Positions 33,110-43,296 are shown, counted from the stretch's first letter. The stretch is 64,000 nucleotides of DNA from Thermodesulfobacteriota bacterium (GCA_030550555.1 JAUQPD010000037.1:62001-126000), one strand, 5' to 3'. The notes: generated by a model not told the origin, from the letters alone. A program made the numbers and translations.

Positions 33110-35710
33110 TTATACAATCTCCTCAGCACTTCTTAATACAGGAACTCTTCCTTTGTGAAATACTTTAAGGAGCGGAGAGGCAATGAATATTGAACTATAG
33201 GTTCCAACAATAAAACCTAAGGTCAAAGCAAGAGCAAAATCTCTTATTACTACTCCACCAAAAAGGAGCAAGGCAACAGAGCCAAAAAGTGTTGTTATTG
33301 TAGTAATAATTGTTCTTGATAGGACTTCATTTAGGGCTTTATTGATTATTTTATCAAAATTTGTTTCACCTTCTTCACGAAGGATGACTTCACGGATTCT
33401 ATCAAAGATGACAACTGTATCTGTTAAAGAGTAACCTGCAATAGTCAAGAGAGCTGTGATGAATAACAAGTTTATTTCAAGACCAAGTATATAAAAAATA
33501 GCAAAAACGACTAATACGTCGTGAAAAGTTGTCAATCCTGCGGAGATACCAAAGTAGAGATTAAAACGAAAGGTCAAATAGATAATAATTCCTATCATAG
33601 CTCCAAGAATGGCAAAGATTGCCTTTTTTTGAAGCTCTTTACTTATAACTCCACCTATTTCCTCCTTGGCTAGAACTTCAAATTTGTAATCTGGTAACCC
33701 TTCCTTGAGCCCAGAGACCAGGAGATTTACCTCTTCAGTCAAGCTTTCTGCTTGACTTTTCATTTTAAGGAGTAGGAGATTTTCCTCTCTTACATCTTGA
33801 AGTGTCACATCAGTAAAACCCATGTCAGCTAAAGTTTTTCTGATATTATCAAGTTGAGGTGGTTTATCAGTCTTAAGATATATAATAGTTCCACCAGTAA
33901 AGTCTATTCCTAAATTGGCTTTCCCCAAAAGTGTTAAAATAAAACCTAAAATACCAATTAAGCTAAGTATTGTTGATATACCAATAAATATACGACTATA
34001 TTTCATAAAATCAAAATTGGATCTTTTCACCAAAGTCATAAAGGCAATGCGAAAGTCCTTTCCTTTTTGATAAAGATATTCATAAAAGATTTTTGTTGCA
34101 AAAACTGCTGTGAAAAGATTGACAAGAATAGATATTGAAAGAGTCACCGCAAAACCTCTTATTGGACCAGTACCAAAAATAAAAAGTATTAAAGAAGTTA
34201 TAAGAACTGTTATATGAGCATCAAAAATTGTCCAAAAGGCTTTACTATAACCTTGAAGAATAGCTGAATAAGAGGTTCGTCCTATTCTTAATTCATCTCT
34301 AATTCTCTCGAAAATAAGGACATTTGAGTCTATTCCCATTCCAATACTGAGAATTATACCAGCTATTCCAGGTAAGGTTAATGTTGCTTGAAAGGCAGAA
34401 AGGAGAGCTAATAGATAATATATATTTAAAATCAGTGCAATAACAGCTATAAATCCAGAAAGTCTATAGTAAAAGATGGTAAAAAGTATAACTAAAGAGG
34501 CACCAATAAGTCCTGCCTTTAGACCTTTTTCAATGGAGTCTCTTCCAAGTGAGGGACCGATAGTTATATTTTGAAGTATTTTGACAGGGGCTGGAAGAGC
34601 TCCAGCTCTCAAAACAAGGGCAAGATCATTGGCCTCTTCCATGGTAAATGATCCCGTTATTTGGGCTTCTCCTCCTGAGATCTTTTCCCTTATAACTGGT
34701 GCAGATCTTACAACATCGTCAAGAACTATTGCAAGTCTTCTTCCTACATTTGTACTCGTAATTGCTTCAAAGATCTTTGCGCCCCTCTCATTGAACTGAA
34801 GCCATACGTAGGGTTCATTAAAGGTGGGATCAATTCTAACTTGAGCATTTTTTAAATACTCACCAGTAAGAAGTGTTTCCCTTTTGAGAACAATAGGTAT
34901 CCGCTTTACTTTTCCGATCTCGCGATCCCTCTCAACTAAATAGTAAAATTCAGAGTCTGCTGGAAGATAGGCTCTGAGAGCTTCTCTAACTTCTTGAACA
35001 TTATTAGGATCTCTTACCCAACCCTCACGAACTACCGCATCAATAAGGGCTATAAGATCAATCCTTGCCATTGTGTCTTCGTCTACAAGCTTGAACTCAA
35101 GTTGAGCTGTCTGTCCTATTAGCCTGATAGCCCTTTCTGGATCTCTAATTCCTGGAAGTTGAACAACAACTTTATCCTTCCCTTGCCTTGTTATAATTGG
35201 CTCGGCAACTCCAAATTGGTCAATTCTGTTGCGAATTACTTCTACAAGCTGGTTAACTAAATTCTCTCTGACAAAGTTTGCCCTCTCAGGTGAGAGAGTT
35301 AATAGGACTATAAATTTATCTCCTTTCCTTCTTTCACTTTCAATTGCAAGCTCTTTGAAGGTCCCAAGAATTTCAGATTTTACTGTCTGAAGGCTTCCTT
35401 CATCTGGTATCCAAAGTTCTGCCTTTAAGCCTTCTTTCTTTAATTCAACTTTAAGTCCTCTTCGCTCTAAGGTCTGTTTAAAATCTCTCAAATAGTTCTC
35501 AAATTGATTATGTAGAGCCTTTTCAAAATCAGGTTTTAAGACAAGGTGAACTCCACCTTTTAGATCAAGGCCAAGTTTTAATTGGCCCCTGTAAACATAT
35601 TTTGTAAACCAGGGTGGAAGATCAGAAACAAAGGTAGGTAAGAGAAGAACTCCAGCGATTAGGGTAAGAAGAACAACTAAGATTATTTTTAGTTTAAGCA
35701 TTCCGCGCAT
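33110..35710 (-). CDS. secDF: Fused protein-export protein SecDF
   Basis: A single 866-residue protein joining SecD and SecF, the proton-driven auxiliary of the Sec translocon. The SecD half has GLDLKGGVHLVL after the first membrane helix, a large external P1 domain, and a membrane block with GIILSIGMGIDSNVLIFERIRDE (about 460-482). The SecF half begins near residue 565 and has LGIDFTGGTI and SLTDTVVIFDRIRE. Most bacteria with LPS keep secD and secF separate. The ATG at 35710 follows GGAG and comes 14 bases after the upstream stop; an in-frame GTG at 35752 would overlap that gene. Confidence 0.93.
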   Translation of the reverse strand: MRGMLKLKIILVVLLTLIAGVLLLPTFVSDLPPWFTKYVYRGQLKLGLDLKGGVHLVLKPDFEKALHNQFENYLRDFKQTLERRGLKVELKKEGLKAELWIPDEGSLQTVKSEILGTFKELAIESERRKGDKFIVLLTLSPERANFVRENLVNQLVEVIRNRIDQFGVAEPIITRQGKDKVVVQLPGIRDPERAIRLIGQTAQLEFKLVDEDTMARIDLIALIDAVVREGWVRDPNNVQEVREALRAYLPADSEFYYLVERDREIGKVKRIPIVLKRETLLTGEYLKNAQVRIDPTFNEPYVWLQFNERGAKIFEAITSTNVGRRLAIVLDDVVRSAPVIREKISGGEAQITGSFTMEEANDLALVLRAGALPAPVKILQNITIGPSLGRDSIEKGLKAGLIGASLVILFTIFYYRLSGFIAVIALILNIYYLLALLSAFQATLTLPGIAGIILSIGMGIDSNVLIFERIRDELRIGRTSYSAILQGYSKAFWTIFDAHITVLITSLILFIFGTGPIRGFAVTLSISILVNLFTAVFATKIFYEYLYQKGKDFRIAFMTLVKRSNFDFMKYSRIFIGISTILSLIGILGFILTLLGKANLGIDFTGGTIIYLKTDKPPQLDNIRKTLADMGFTDVTLQDVREENLLLLKMKSQAESLTEEVNLLVSGLKEGLPDYKFEVLAKEEIGGVISKELQKKAIFAILGAMIGIIIYLTFRFNLYFGISAGLTTFHDVLVVFAIFYILGLEINLLFITALLTIAGYSLTDTVVIFDRIREVILREEGETNFDKIINKALNEVLSRTIITTITTLFGSVALLLFGGVVIRDFALALTLGFIVGTYSSIFIASPLLKVFHKGRVPVLRSAEEIV

Positions 35711-35723
35711 GCCCTGGTCTCCA

Positions 35724-36542
35724 TTAGCAATCAAGTATTCTTCTAAAGACACTTAAATTTTTTTCCAAAAGTTCTAAAAAAGTGCCTGGTGCATCCCAAT
35801 CTCCAGACCACACCTCTAACACCTCAATTCCCTCTCTTTCAAAAAAGTTTTTGTGTTTGAGAAAGCCTCGTTCAGTTACCACAATCTGAGTCACCCTTCT
35901 CTCTTTGGCTTTGGCAACTACCTCTCGAACAACCTTTAGTCCTGGCTCACCATGATGATGTCCCCTAATTAAGGGAACTTCCCTAACAGGACTCCCTTTG
36001 AAGAGATATGAAAAGACCTGATGACCTAAATTGTAGAATTCCTTTTTTCTGCATTTTGCAAGCTCAGAATAGCCTTGTTTCAAGGCGTTCAGTCTTACTA
36101 AGAATTCGTTAGCCCTTTTTTGGTACTTTTCGTAGTTGCTCTTTCTCTGCACTGAAGGATGATTTAAGAGGGTCTTTACAAACCCTTCAACCCTTTCAAG
36201 GTCAAACCAGAGATGAGGATCAATTGGTTTCTCATCTTCGCGAAGTAGGGTCAAAATGTTTTCCTTTTTCTGAAAACGGTATATCCTCTTTGCCCAAGGC
36301 TCTGTGCCAACAATAAGTAAAAGCTCTGCACTCCTTATCTTTTCCCAATCCTTGGGACCTGGCTCAGAAAAATGGAACTCTCCTTTTGGAGGTTGAATCA
36401 AATAAAGGCTCTCTTCAGCAAAAATTTCCTTACAAATTTTGTAGATCGGATAGGACGAAATTACCCATTCTCCTGCAGAGACTCTTTGGGGATAGACCAG
36501 CAATATCAGGAAAAGAAAAACCCAAAAAAAGAACTTTCTCAT
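35724..36542 (-). CDS. Metal ABC transporter substrate-binding protein (ZnuA-like), orphan
   Basis: A 272-residue exported protein of the cluster A-I (zinc/manganese) receptor family. It has a signal peptide (MRKFFFWVFLFLILL, cleavage near VSAG) and the metal-site His in PIDPHLWFDLERV. GHHHGEPGLKVVREVV carries further histidines and a C-terminal acidic ligand lies in VWSGDWDAPGTF. The usual His-rich loop is absent. I chose ATG 36542 because GGGGAGG lies 9 nt upstream; a GTG at 36560 precedes it. No permease or ATPase gene is adjacent; instead it starts a unit with secDF. Metal specificity is unknown. Confidence 0.8.
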   Translation of the reverse strand: MRKFFFWVFLFLILLVYPQRVSAGEWVISSYPIYKICKEIFAEESLYLIQPPKGEFHFSEPGPKDWEKIRSAELLLIVGTEPWAKRIYRFQKKENILTLLREDEKPIDPHLWFDLERVEGFVKTLLNHPSVQRKSNYEKYQKRANEFLVRLNALKQGYSELAKCRKKEFYNLGHQVFSYLFKGSPVREVPLIRGHHHGEPGLKVVREVVAKAKERRVTQIVVTERGFLKHKNFFEREGIEVLEVWSGDWDAPGTFLELLEKNLSVFRRILDC

Positions 36543-36671
36543 CTCACTACCTCCCCTCACCTTTACCCTTACTTAACCGCTTAAATCACTTAGATTTTCT
36601 CATTTTAATAAAAGGTTTCAAGTTTACAAGCACAAATTGGAAACTTTGAAATCTTTTGCAATGGTTCAATA

Positions 36672-36700
36672 TTGACAAACAGGCGAAAGGGTTGTAAGCT
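36672..36700 (+). promoter_or_regulatory. Possible promoter of the tolC-macA-ABC operon
   Basis: A perfect TTGACA (36672-36677) with a 17-nt spacer to a weak TAAGCT (36695-36700), 29 bases before the first gene. The weak -10 suggests low or activated expression. Confidence 0.4.
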
Positions 36701-36729
36701 ACAAGTTAACCAAATTAGGGATCTTATTT

Positions 36730-38022
36730 ATGAAAACACGTTTTCATTTTAGAATATTTTTAGTTTTGTTTTTTCTATTTATATTTATCTCGTTTCCATT
36801 ACAAATCTTTGCCAAGAGAACTCTTACGCTTAGAGATGCGGTAGAGACCGCAATAAAGAATAATCCCCTGATTTTATCGCAAATTCTCCAACGGGATGAG
36901 TTTGTCTTTCAGAAAAAAATTATAAGAGCTGAGTTTTTCCCAAAGTTATATATAAATTATAGCTATGAACGAAGGGATCCTGTAAAAAATGATCCCTCTG
37001 GCAATTATCATCTCTTTGGACCTTATCTCACTTGGAATCTTTTTTCTGGTTTTTCTACTTACTATTCTATGAGAGAGGCGATTCAGTATGTTGCCATGCA
37101 GGATGCCCTCTTACGGGCAAGAATAAATGACATTGCGATGAATGTAGTTCGTGCCTATCTAGACTACTTTAGGCAAAATGCACTTTATGAATCTGCTCAG
37201 GCAGATCTTGAGGATGCTAAGGTCTTACTCAGACTTGCTCAGAGGAGATATGAACTTGGCTTATCACCTTATGCGGATGTTCTTGATGCAGAGGCTCGGC
37301 TTAAGGAGGCTGAGTTTAGAGTTACGAATTTCAAGTACTCTGCAAGATCTGCGATGGGAAGGGTGCTAGTGTTGATGGGGGAGAATCTCTCAAAGATAGA
37401 CGAGTTTGAACTCCTACCTCCTGAGGAGAGAGAGCTTACTCCACCTCAGCTGTCTGAGCTAATTCAAAAGGCCCTTCTGCAAAGGCCTGAACTCTTATCA
37501 AAAAGATCAGAAATCTCCGCCCAAGAAGAGAAAATTAAAAGCATAAGAGGTGAGTATTTTCCAACTGTCGATTTATTTGCTTCCCATTATTATATTGACA
37601 ATAGATTTTTCCCCGATCGGGATAAAACATTTATAGCAGGAATTAGAATAACCTTTCCTCTTTTTACAGGTTTTTCCACTCCTTCCAAACTTCAAAAAGA
37701 AAGAGCCAATTTACAGCGTAAAAACCTGGAAAGGAGAAATCTCGAACTTCAGATCCAAGATGAGGTCTTTACTGGTTATAATGTTTTTCTTACGAGCAAA
37801 GAAAATCTTGCTTCAGCAAGGGCCTTGCTTGCCAAAATGGAAGAAGATCTAAGATTAATTCAAAAGAGGTATGAGAATGGCCTTGCAAGCATTGTGGATG
37901 TGACTACTGTCCTTGCAAGGCTATCACAAGCAAGAGCCCAGGTCGCCACATCAAAATACGACCTAATTCTTAACTACTTTGTACTTCAAAGACTCACTGG
38001 GGATATCCCAGGTCTACAGTGA
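36730..38022 (+). CDS. tolC: TolC-family outer membrane efflux protein
   Basis: A 430-residue trimeric channel-tunnel protein. It has a signal peptide (FLVLFFLFIFISFPLQIFA, cleavage near AKR) and two internally similar halves of long alpha-hairpins with beta strands. Typical segments are LTLRDAVETAIKNNP in the first half and RRYELGLSPYADVLDAE, mirrored by KRYENGLASIVDVTTV in the second. Its stop overlaps the macA ATG by one base, so it works with that pump. Only a weak AGGG ribosome site is seen. Confidence 0.92.
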   Translation: MKTRFHFRIFLVLFFLFIFISFPLQIFAKRTLTLRDAVETAIKNNPLILSQILQRDEFVFQKKIIRAEFFPKLYINYSYERRDPVKNDPSGNYHLFGPYLTWNLFSGFSTYYSMREAIQYVAMQDALLRARINDIAMNVVRAYLDYFRQNALYESAQADLEDAKVLLRLAQRRYELGLSPYADVLDAEARLKEAEFRVTNFKYSARSAMGRVLVLMGENLSKIDEFELLPPEERELTPPQLSELIQKALLQRPELLSKRSEISAQEEKIKSIRGEYFPTVDLFASHYYIDNRFFPDRDKTFIAGIRITFPLFTGFSTPSKLQKERANLQRKNLERRNLELQIQDEVFTGYNVFLTSKENLASARALLAKMEEDLRLIQKRYENGLASIVDVTTVLARLSQARAQVATSKYDLILNYFVLQRLTGDIPGLQ

Positions 38023-39218
38023 TGAAAAGGTGTCTTTTACTCCTATTATTTATCTTTTTAGGGCTTCTTTCTTCTTGTAAGGATAAAAAAGCCTCAAAGG
38101 AGAGGGAAAACCTTCCGAAGAAAACAGCAGTAGTTGAGAGAGGGGATATTTTCTTGGAAGTTACTGCAACAGGTGCTATAAAGCCACAGGTAGGTGCGCA
38201 GGTAAAAGTTGGAGCAAGAATTTCAGGCAAGGTTGAGAGGCTCCTTGTAAGACAGGGTGACTTTGTCAGAAAGGGCCAACTCATTGCAGTCATTGAACAT
38301 CAAGATCTAAAGAATCAAGTTGAGCGCTTTGAATATGAATTAAAACAGGCTATAAGCCAGCTTTCAAAAGCAGAACAAACCTATCCAGAAAAAATTCTTG
38401 CACAAAGAAAAATTGTCTCAGCAATCTTCGCAGAACTTGAACAGTTGGATAGGGATAAAAGGCGCTATGAAAATCTACTTAATGAAGGGCTTATCTCTCG
38501 TAAGGAGCTTGAGAAAATAGATACTGAAAGAACAATTAAACAGCACCAACTTGAGGCTGAGAGAGCAAATCTTCGTGCTCTTGAATTTGAGTATCAAAGG
38601 GAAATTGAAAGACTTAGAGCTCAAGTTGAATCAATAAAACGTCAACTTGAAGATGCTAAGATTAGACTAAGTTATGCCTTTGTTTATTCTCCAATTGATG
38701 GATTTGTCTCAGAAGTTACTACACAGCAAGGAGAAACAGTTGTTGCAGGTTTAAATGCACCTACCTTTATCACTGTTATAGATTTAAAAAGGCTTGAAGT
38801 ACACTGCTATATTGATGAAACTGATATAGGAAAGATAAAACCTGGTATGGAAGCCCATTTCAAAGTTGATAGCTATCCTGACAAAACCTTTAAGGCAAGA
38901 GTGAGAACTATTTATCCAGGTGCAATTATAAAAAACAATGTAGTTTTTTATGATGCAGTCCTAGATATTTTAACTCCTTATGAAGATTATCTTAGACCAG
39001 AGATGACTGCTCAGGTTACAATTATTGCTGGTAAAAAAGAAAATGTTATTATTGTGCCATCAAATTCTGTAAAAATTGATCCACAAGGAAGACACTTTGT
39101 TATGGTTAAAAAAGATGACAAATGGGAGAAAAGAATTGTAAAAGTTGGATGGGAAAGTAGAGGAAAAATAGAGATTATTGAAGGATTAGAAGTTGGAGAA
39201 GTGGTGGGAGTGTGGTAA
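38022..39218 (+). CDS. macA: MacA-type periplasmic adaptor (membrane fusion protein), lipoprotein
   Basis: A 398-residue HlyD/MacA-family adaptor bridging the inner-membrane ABC transporter and TolC. The N-terminus has a lipobox (GLLSSC, Cys20), so it is likely anchored by lipid and processed by the Lgt encoded in this window. A biotinyl-lipoyl-like half-motif (GARISGKVERLLVRQGD FVRKG region) is followed by a long alpha-hairpin (about 90-215) and the second half-motif IDGFVSEVTTQQGETV. ATG 38022 overlaps the tolC stop; a GTG sits one codon earlier. Confidence 0.9.
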   Translation: MKRCLLLLLFIFLGLLSSCKDKKASKERENLPKKTAVVERGDIFLEVTATGAIKPQVGAQVKVGARISGKVERLLVRQGDFVRKGQLIAVIEHQDLKNQVERFEYELKQAISQLSKAEQTYPEKILAQRKIVSAIFAELEQLDRDKRRYENLLNEGLISRKELEKIDTERTIKQHQLEAERANLRALEFEYQREIERLRAQVESIKRQLEDAKIRLSYAFVYSPIDGFVSEVTTQQGETVVAGLNAPTFITVIDLKRLEVHCYIDETDIGKIKPGMEAHFKVDSYPDKTFKARVRTIYPGAIIKNNVVFYDAVLDILTPYEDYLRPEMTAQVTIIAGKKENVIIVPSNSVKIDPQGRHFVMVKKDDKWEKRIVKVGWESRGKIEIIEGLEVGEVVGVW

Positions 39219-39221
39219 GAT

Positions 39222-39899
39222 TTGGAAAAAAATTTTATAGTTAATTTAATAGATGTTACAAAAGTATATTTTATTGGTAAAGTTAAGTATGAGGTTCTCA
39301 AGGGGATTAATCTTGATATTGAAAAAGGCGATTTTGTTGCCATTATGGGCCCTTCTGGAGGAGGAAAATCGACGCTTCTCAACATTCTTGGTCTCTTGGA
39401 TAGACCTACATCTGGCAAATATTTTTTTGAAGGAAAAGAGGTTTCTAAGTTATCTGCAGGTGAGCTTGCAAGGATAAGAAATTCAAGAATTGGTTTTGTT
39501 TTTCAGGCCTTTCATCTTGTTCCCTGGGCATCCGCATTGGAAAATGTCCTCATGCCTCTTCTTTATGGAGGTGGAATAACAAAAGAAAAGATAGAATACG
39601 CAAAGAACTTACTTGAACGCCTTGGGCTTAGTGCTTATCTTCATTTCAGGCCACCTGAATTATCTGGAGGACAACAACAAAGGGTAGCCATTGCTCGGGC
39701 CCTAATAAATAATCCCATTCTGCTTTTAGCAGATGAACCGACAGGAAATCTTGACTCAAAGAGCAGTAATGAAGTTATGGACATTTTACAAGAACTAAAC
39801 AATCAAGGATTAACTATTGTCATGGTCACTCACGATCAAGAGATAGCTAAAAGAGCAAAAAAGATCAAAATTCTTAAAGATGGCCAATTTATTGAGTGA
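39222..39899 (+). CDS. ABC transporter ATPase, MacB/LolD type
   Basis: A 225-residue ATPase energising the two permeases that follow. Walker [10 protein letters not shown] (43-51), Q-loop FQAFHLVPW, signature [15 protein letters not shown] and Walker [14 protein letters not shown] are all present. The start is TTG at 39222, 3 bases after macA. MacB normally fuses ATPase and permease; here they are separate, as in LolD-type systems. Confidence 0.93.
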   Translation: MEKNFIVNLIDVTKVYFIGKVKYEVLKGINLDIEKGDFVAIMGPSGGGKSTLLNILGLLDRPTSGKYFFEGKEVSKLSAGELARIRNSRIGFVFQAFHLVPWASALENVLMPLLYGGGITKEKIEYAKNLLERLGLSAYLHFRPPELSGGQQQRVAIARALINNPILLLADEPTGNLDSKSSNEVMDILQELNNQGLTIVMVTHDQEIAKRAKKIKILKDGQFIE

Positions 39900-39908
39900 A
39901 AAAGTGCC

Positions 39909-41114
39909 ATGAATAAGTTTCATTTAAAGGAAATAATAAGAGAACTGATAGCAAATAAGATGAACATTTTTTTTATTACATTAGCCCTCGTTTTTAGTTT
40001 AACAGCTATTAATACAATTTATGCCCTTGGTAAGTCAGCAGAAAGACAAATTCTCAATACCCTTGCAAATCTAAACTTTGGAAAAGATGCACTTCTTATT
40101 CTTGCTGGCGGATCTCGTGTAATGGGAATTACTACAACAAGATCAGATACTTTAAAATTAGACGACATTAAAGCTATTGCTAAATTAGAATTCGTGAAAA
40201 TGACTTCACCTTTCACTGGAGGACTTGTTGAGGTTGCTTACAAAGATAGAGCAGAAAAACTCAGAGTTGATGGAGTTCTTCCCATTTATTTAGAAGCAAA
40301 CAACTGGCAAGTCATTTTGGGCAGATTTATCTCCGATGAGGATATAGCGAATTTAAACAGAGTAGTAGTTTTAGGATATGATATTGCTAAGAGATTTGGC
40401 TCCTTTAACATATTGGGTGAGAAAATAAAGATTCAAGGACACTATTATGAAATAATTGGAATTCTTGAAAAAAAAGGGTCCATTGGACATTTTCCTCTAG
40501 ATGAACGACTCTTTATACCACTAACAACTTCTCAGAGGAGACTTTTCAATCAGGACTATCTTAGAGGGGCTAAAGTAATACTCCACGAAGGAACCGACTT
40601 GTCAATTGCTGTAAGGGAAATTAGAAAAATACTCAGGGAAAGGCATGGTCTCTATGGGATTGCCCCTGATGACTTTAGAATTGTTACACCTGATATGGTA
40701 GTTGCTCGCCACACAGAGACTTCGCGCACGTTAAGTAGCTTTCTCCTTGCAATCGGTTTCATAAGCCTTATAATCAGCGGTGTTATTATAATGAATCTTA
40801 TGACTGCAAGTGTTGAAGAAAAGGCAGGAATTATAGCATTAAGAATTGCCTTAGGTGCAACTTCTTGGAGTATAATTAAACATTATATGATATATGCATT
40901 ATTTATAGCAATTTTTAGTGGTTTTGTTGGTTGGATCCTAAGTTTAGGAGTCATGCTCGTACTATCAAAATCAACCCCTCTTAAACCGCTGTTTTCTTGG
41001 GGGACCTTTCTACTCAGTCTCCTTTTTTCAACTATTACCTGTATTGCTTTTAGCATTTTTCCTGCTATAAAAGCATCTAGAATAGATCCGGCAATCCTTT
41101 TAAAAAGTATGTAA
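39909..41114 (+). CDS. ABC transporter permease, MacB/FtsX type (first of pair)
   Basis: A 401-residue permease with one N-terminal helix (about 17-40), a periplasmic MacB-type core domain (about 45-270) and three C-terminal helices, ending RIDPAILLKSM. It is a diverged paralogue of the next gene. Together with the TolC, MacA and ATPase genes it forms a tripartite exporter that may move lipids, lipoproteins or small toxic compounds; the substrate is not shown by sequence. Confidence 0.9.
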   Translation: MNKFHLKEIIRELIANKMNIFFITLALVFSLTAINTIYALGKSAERQILNTLANLNFGKDALLILAGGSRVMGITTTRSDTLKLDDIKAIAKLEFVKMTSPFTGGLVEVAYKDRAEKLRVDGVLPIYLEANNWQVILGRFISDEDIANLNRVVVLGYDIAKRFGSFNILGEKIKIQGHYYEIIGILEKKGSIGHFPLDERLFIPLTTSQRRLFNQDYLRGAKVILHEGTDLSIAVREIRKILRERHGLYGIAPDDFRIVTPDMVVARHTETSRTLSSFLLAIGFISLIISGVIIMNLMTASVEEKAGIIALRIALGATSWSIIKHYMIYALFIAIFSGFVGWILSLGVMLVLSKSTPLKPLFSWGTFLLSLLFSTITCIAFSIFPAIKASRIDPAILLKSM

Positions 41115-41120
41115 AAGTGT

Positions 41121-42332
41121 ATGAAATTAATTAAATTTAAACTTCTTTTTGGTGGTATCTTTTACAAAAAATTGCGTCTTTTTCTCTCTATACTTGGAAT
41201 TACAATTGGAGTTGCTTCACTTTTTACAATGCATACATTTGGTGAATCTGCAAGAGTGCGCACTTTACAACAAATTGAGACATTTGGACCAAATCTATTG
41301 ATGATAGTTTCTGGACAAGCACGAGTAAGAGCTGGAAGAGCTCTACAAGCTGAACAGACAACTACTCTCAAACTTGAAGATGCTCAAGCTCTTAGACGTA
41401 TCTCTGAAATTACTAATATCTCGCCTTTTTATACAGGAAGTGCTATTGTTAGACAAGGAGGTAGAAATATTTCAACAGTAATTAATGGAGTTAATGAAGA
41501 ATATTTAAAAATTAGAAAATTTGAAATATCTGAAGGTAGAAACTTTCTAAAAGATGAAATAGTAGGTTTCAAAAAAGTAGCTATCCTTGGACATAAGGTA
41601 AAAAAGGAACTTTTCGGTAATGGAAAAGCAGAAGGCGAAACAATTCTCATAAATAGATTACCTTTTATTGTAATTGGAGTCTTATCTCCTATTGGTGTTG
41701 ATGCAAGTAATCAAGATCAAGATGATCAAATACTTATACCTATTACAACTGCTATGTCAGCCCTTTTTAATGTAGACTATATTACAGGTATCTATGTTGC
41801 AGTCTCCTCACCTGATGTAGTTCCAATAGTAGAAAAACAAATTGATGAAATTCTTCTAAAAAGACATAAAGTAAGTCCAAAAGATAGAGATTTCAATATA
41901 ATTAAAGCAGAAGATATTTTTAAATTCAGACAAGAAGCCTCTCAACTCTTTACAACTCTTGTACAAAGTGTTTCTATTCTATGTCTTATTGTTGGAAGTT
42001 TAGGAGTTACAGCAGTTATGCTTCTTTCAGTAAACGAAAGAAGAAAAGAAATCGGTTTACGATTAGCTATAGGTGCAGATAGACTTAAAATTTTACTTCA
42101 ATTTCTTTTGGAAAGTATATTTATAAGTTTTCTCGGAGGTCTAATAGGCCTTTTTCTCGGAATCTTTGCCTCAATTATCTTCTTACCTCTTCTTAAATAT
42201 CCTTTAGTTATTGCTTGGAGACCAATCATTGTATCTTCCCTCTTAACAATCATTTTTGGCCTTATTTCTGGTATTTATCCAGCCTACAGGGCTTCGAAGA
42301 TTGATCCTGCCATTTTACTCAAGGGGATGTAG
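41121..42332 (+). CDS. ABC transporter permease, MacB/FtsX type (second of pair)
   Basis: A 403-residue permease with the same layout as its neighbour: a helix at about 17-37, the periplasmic core, then three helices (about 280-390), ending KIDPAILLKGM. It carries the classical MacB-type VNERRKEIGLRLAIGA coupling helix that contacts the ATPase; the first permease has the variant VEEKAGIIALRIALGA. The pair thus likely forms a heterodimer. It starts 6 bases after the first permease. Confidence 0.9.
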   Translation: MKLIKFKLLFGGIFYKKLRLFLSILGITIGVASLFTMHTFGESARVRTLQQIETFGPNLLMIVSGQARVRAGRALQAEQTTTLKLEDAQALRRISEITNISPFYTGSAIVRQGGRNISTVINGVNEEYLKIRKFEISEGRNFLKDEIVGFKKVAILGHKVKKELFGNGKAEGETILINRLPFIVIGVLSPIGVDASNQDQDDQILIPITTAMSALFNVDYITGIYVAVSSPDVVPIVEKQIDEILLKRHKVSPKDRDFNIIKAEDIFKFRQEASQLFTTLVQSVSILCLIVGSLGVTAVMLLSVNERRKEIGLRLAIGADRLKILLQFLLESIFISFLGGLIGLFLGIFASIIFLPLLKYPLVIAWRPIIVSSLLTIIFGLISGIYPAYRASKIDPAILLKGM

Positions 42333-42372
42333 TCCTTGAAATAGGCTATGAAGATACTATCTTACTTCTGAT

Positions 42373-43296
42373 ATGGCAGGACAACTTTATAATAGTCTCA
42401 ATCAATTCTTAAGAAATCTCTTTGGGGAAAAGGTTAAAAAAATTCCCCTTGATGCTGGTTTGACTTGTCCTAATAGGGATGGGTCAAAAGGCTATGGGGG
42501 TTGCATCTATTGCGATTCAAGGGGTTCAGGAACAGGCCTTGCAAAATCCCTGAGTATTAGAGAGCAAATAGAATTTTTTCTTAAAAAGTTTCAGGTAAAA
42601 GGCTACAAAAAATTTATTGCCTATTTTCAGTCTTATACGAATACTTACGGAAATCTACACTATCTTAAGAGCCTTTATGAAACAATTTTTGACTACCGAG
42701 AGATTGTTGGACTTGCCATTGGCACTCGTCCAGACTGTATTTCAGAAGAAGTGCTTAAAGTTTTAGAAAACATTAGAGAAAAGGGATACTATATTTGGAT
42801 TGAACTAGGGCTTCAAAGTATTCGTAATGAAACACTAAGGAAGATTAATAGGGGACATACCTTTGAAGATTTTCTCTCAGCTTTTGAGCTTCTTCAAAAG
42901 AAGGGTTTTCCTGTGTGTGTTCATGTAATATTTGGACTCCCTGGTGAAGATGAGGAGATGATGTTAGAGACCATAAAAACCCTTTCAAAACTAAAGCCCC
43001 AAGGTATAAAATTTCATGCCCTCTACATACTTGAGAATACAGCACTTGCAGAGCTATATAGAAGAGGAGATCTTAAGCCACTTGAACTTGACACCTACTG
43101 TGCCCTGGTTGGTAAGTCTTTAAGTATTTTACCTCCTAACGTAGTAATCCATCGCCTCACTTCAGATCCACCAAAAGAAGGACTTCTTGCACCAACCTGG
43201 CTACTTGATAAAAACAAAGTCTTAAAGGGTATTGAAACCTTTCTGAGATCTCATGGATTACATCAGGGCTCAAATTTTATGCCTGACAACTCTTAA
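42373..43296 (+). CDS. YhcC-type radical SAM protein
   Basis: A 307-residue member of the YhcC/Elp3-like radical SAM family (TIGR01212 type). The cluster ligands are C32 in LTCPNRDG and C44/C47 in GGCIYC, the spaced CxnCxxC pattern of this group. YFQSYTNTY, LAIGTRPDCIS, WIELGLQS and HVIFGLPGE follow the radical SAM barrel. The reaction of the family is not settled. It follows the ABC operon by 40 bases on the same strand. Confidence 0.88.
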   Translation: MAGQLYNSLNQFLRNLFGEKVKKIPLDAGLTCPNRDGSKGYGGCIYCDSRGSGTGLAKSLSIREQIEFFLKKFQVKGYKKFIAYFQSYTNTYGNLHYLKSLYETIFDYREIVGLAIGTRPDCISEEVLKVLENIREKGYYIWIELGLQSIRNETLRKINRGHTFEDFLSAFELLQKKGFPVCVHVIFGLPGEDEEMMLETIKTLSKLKPQGIKFHALYILENTALAELYRRGDLKPLELDTYCALVGKSLSILPPNVVIHRLTSDPPKEGLLAPTWLLDKNKVLKGIETFLRSHGLHQGSNFMPDNS

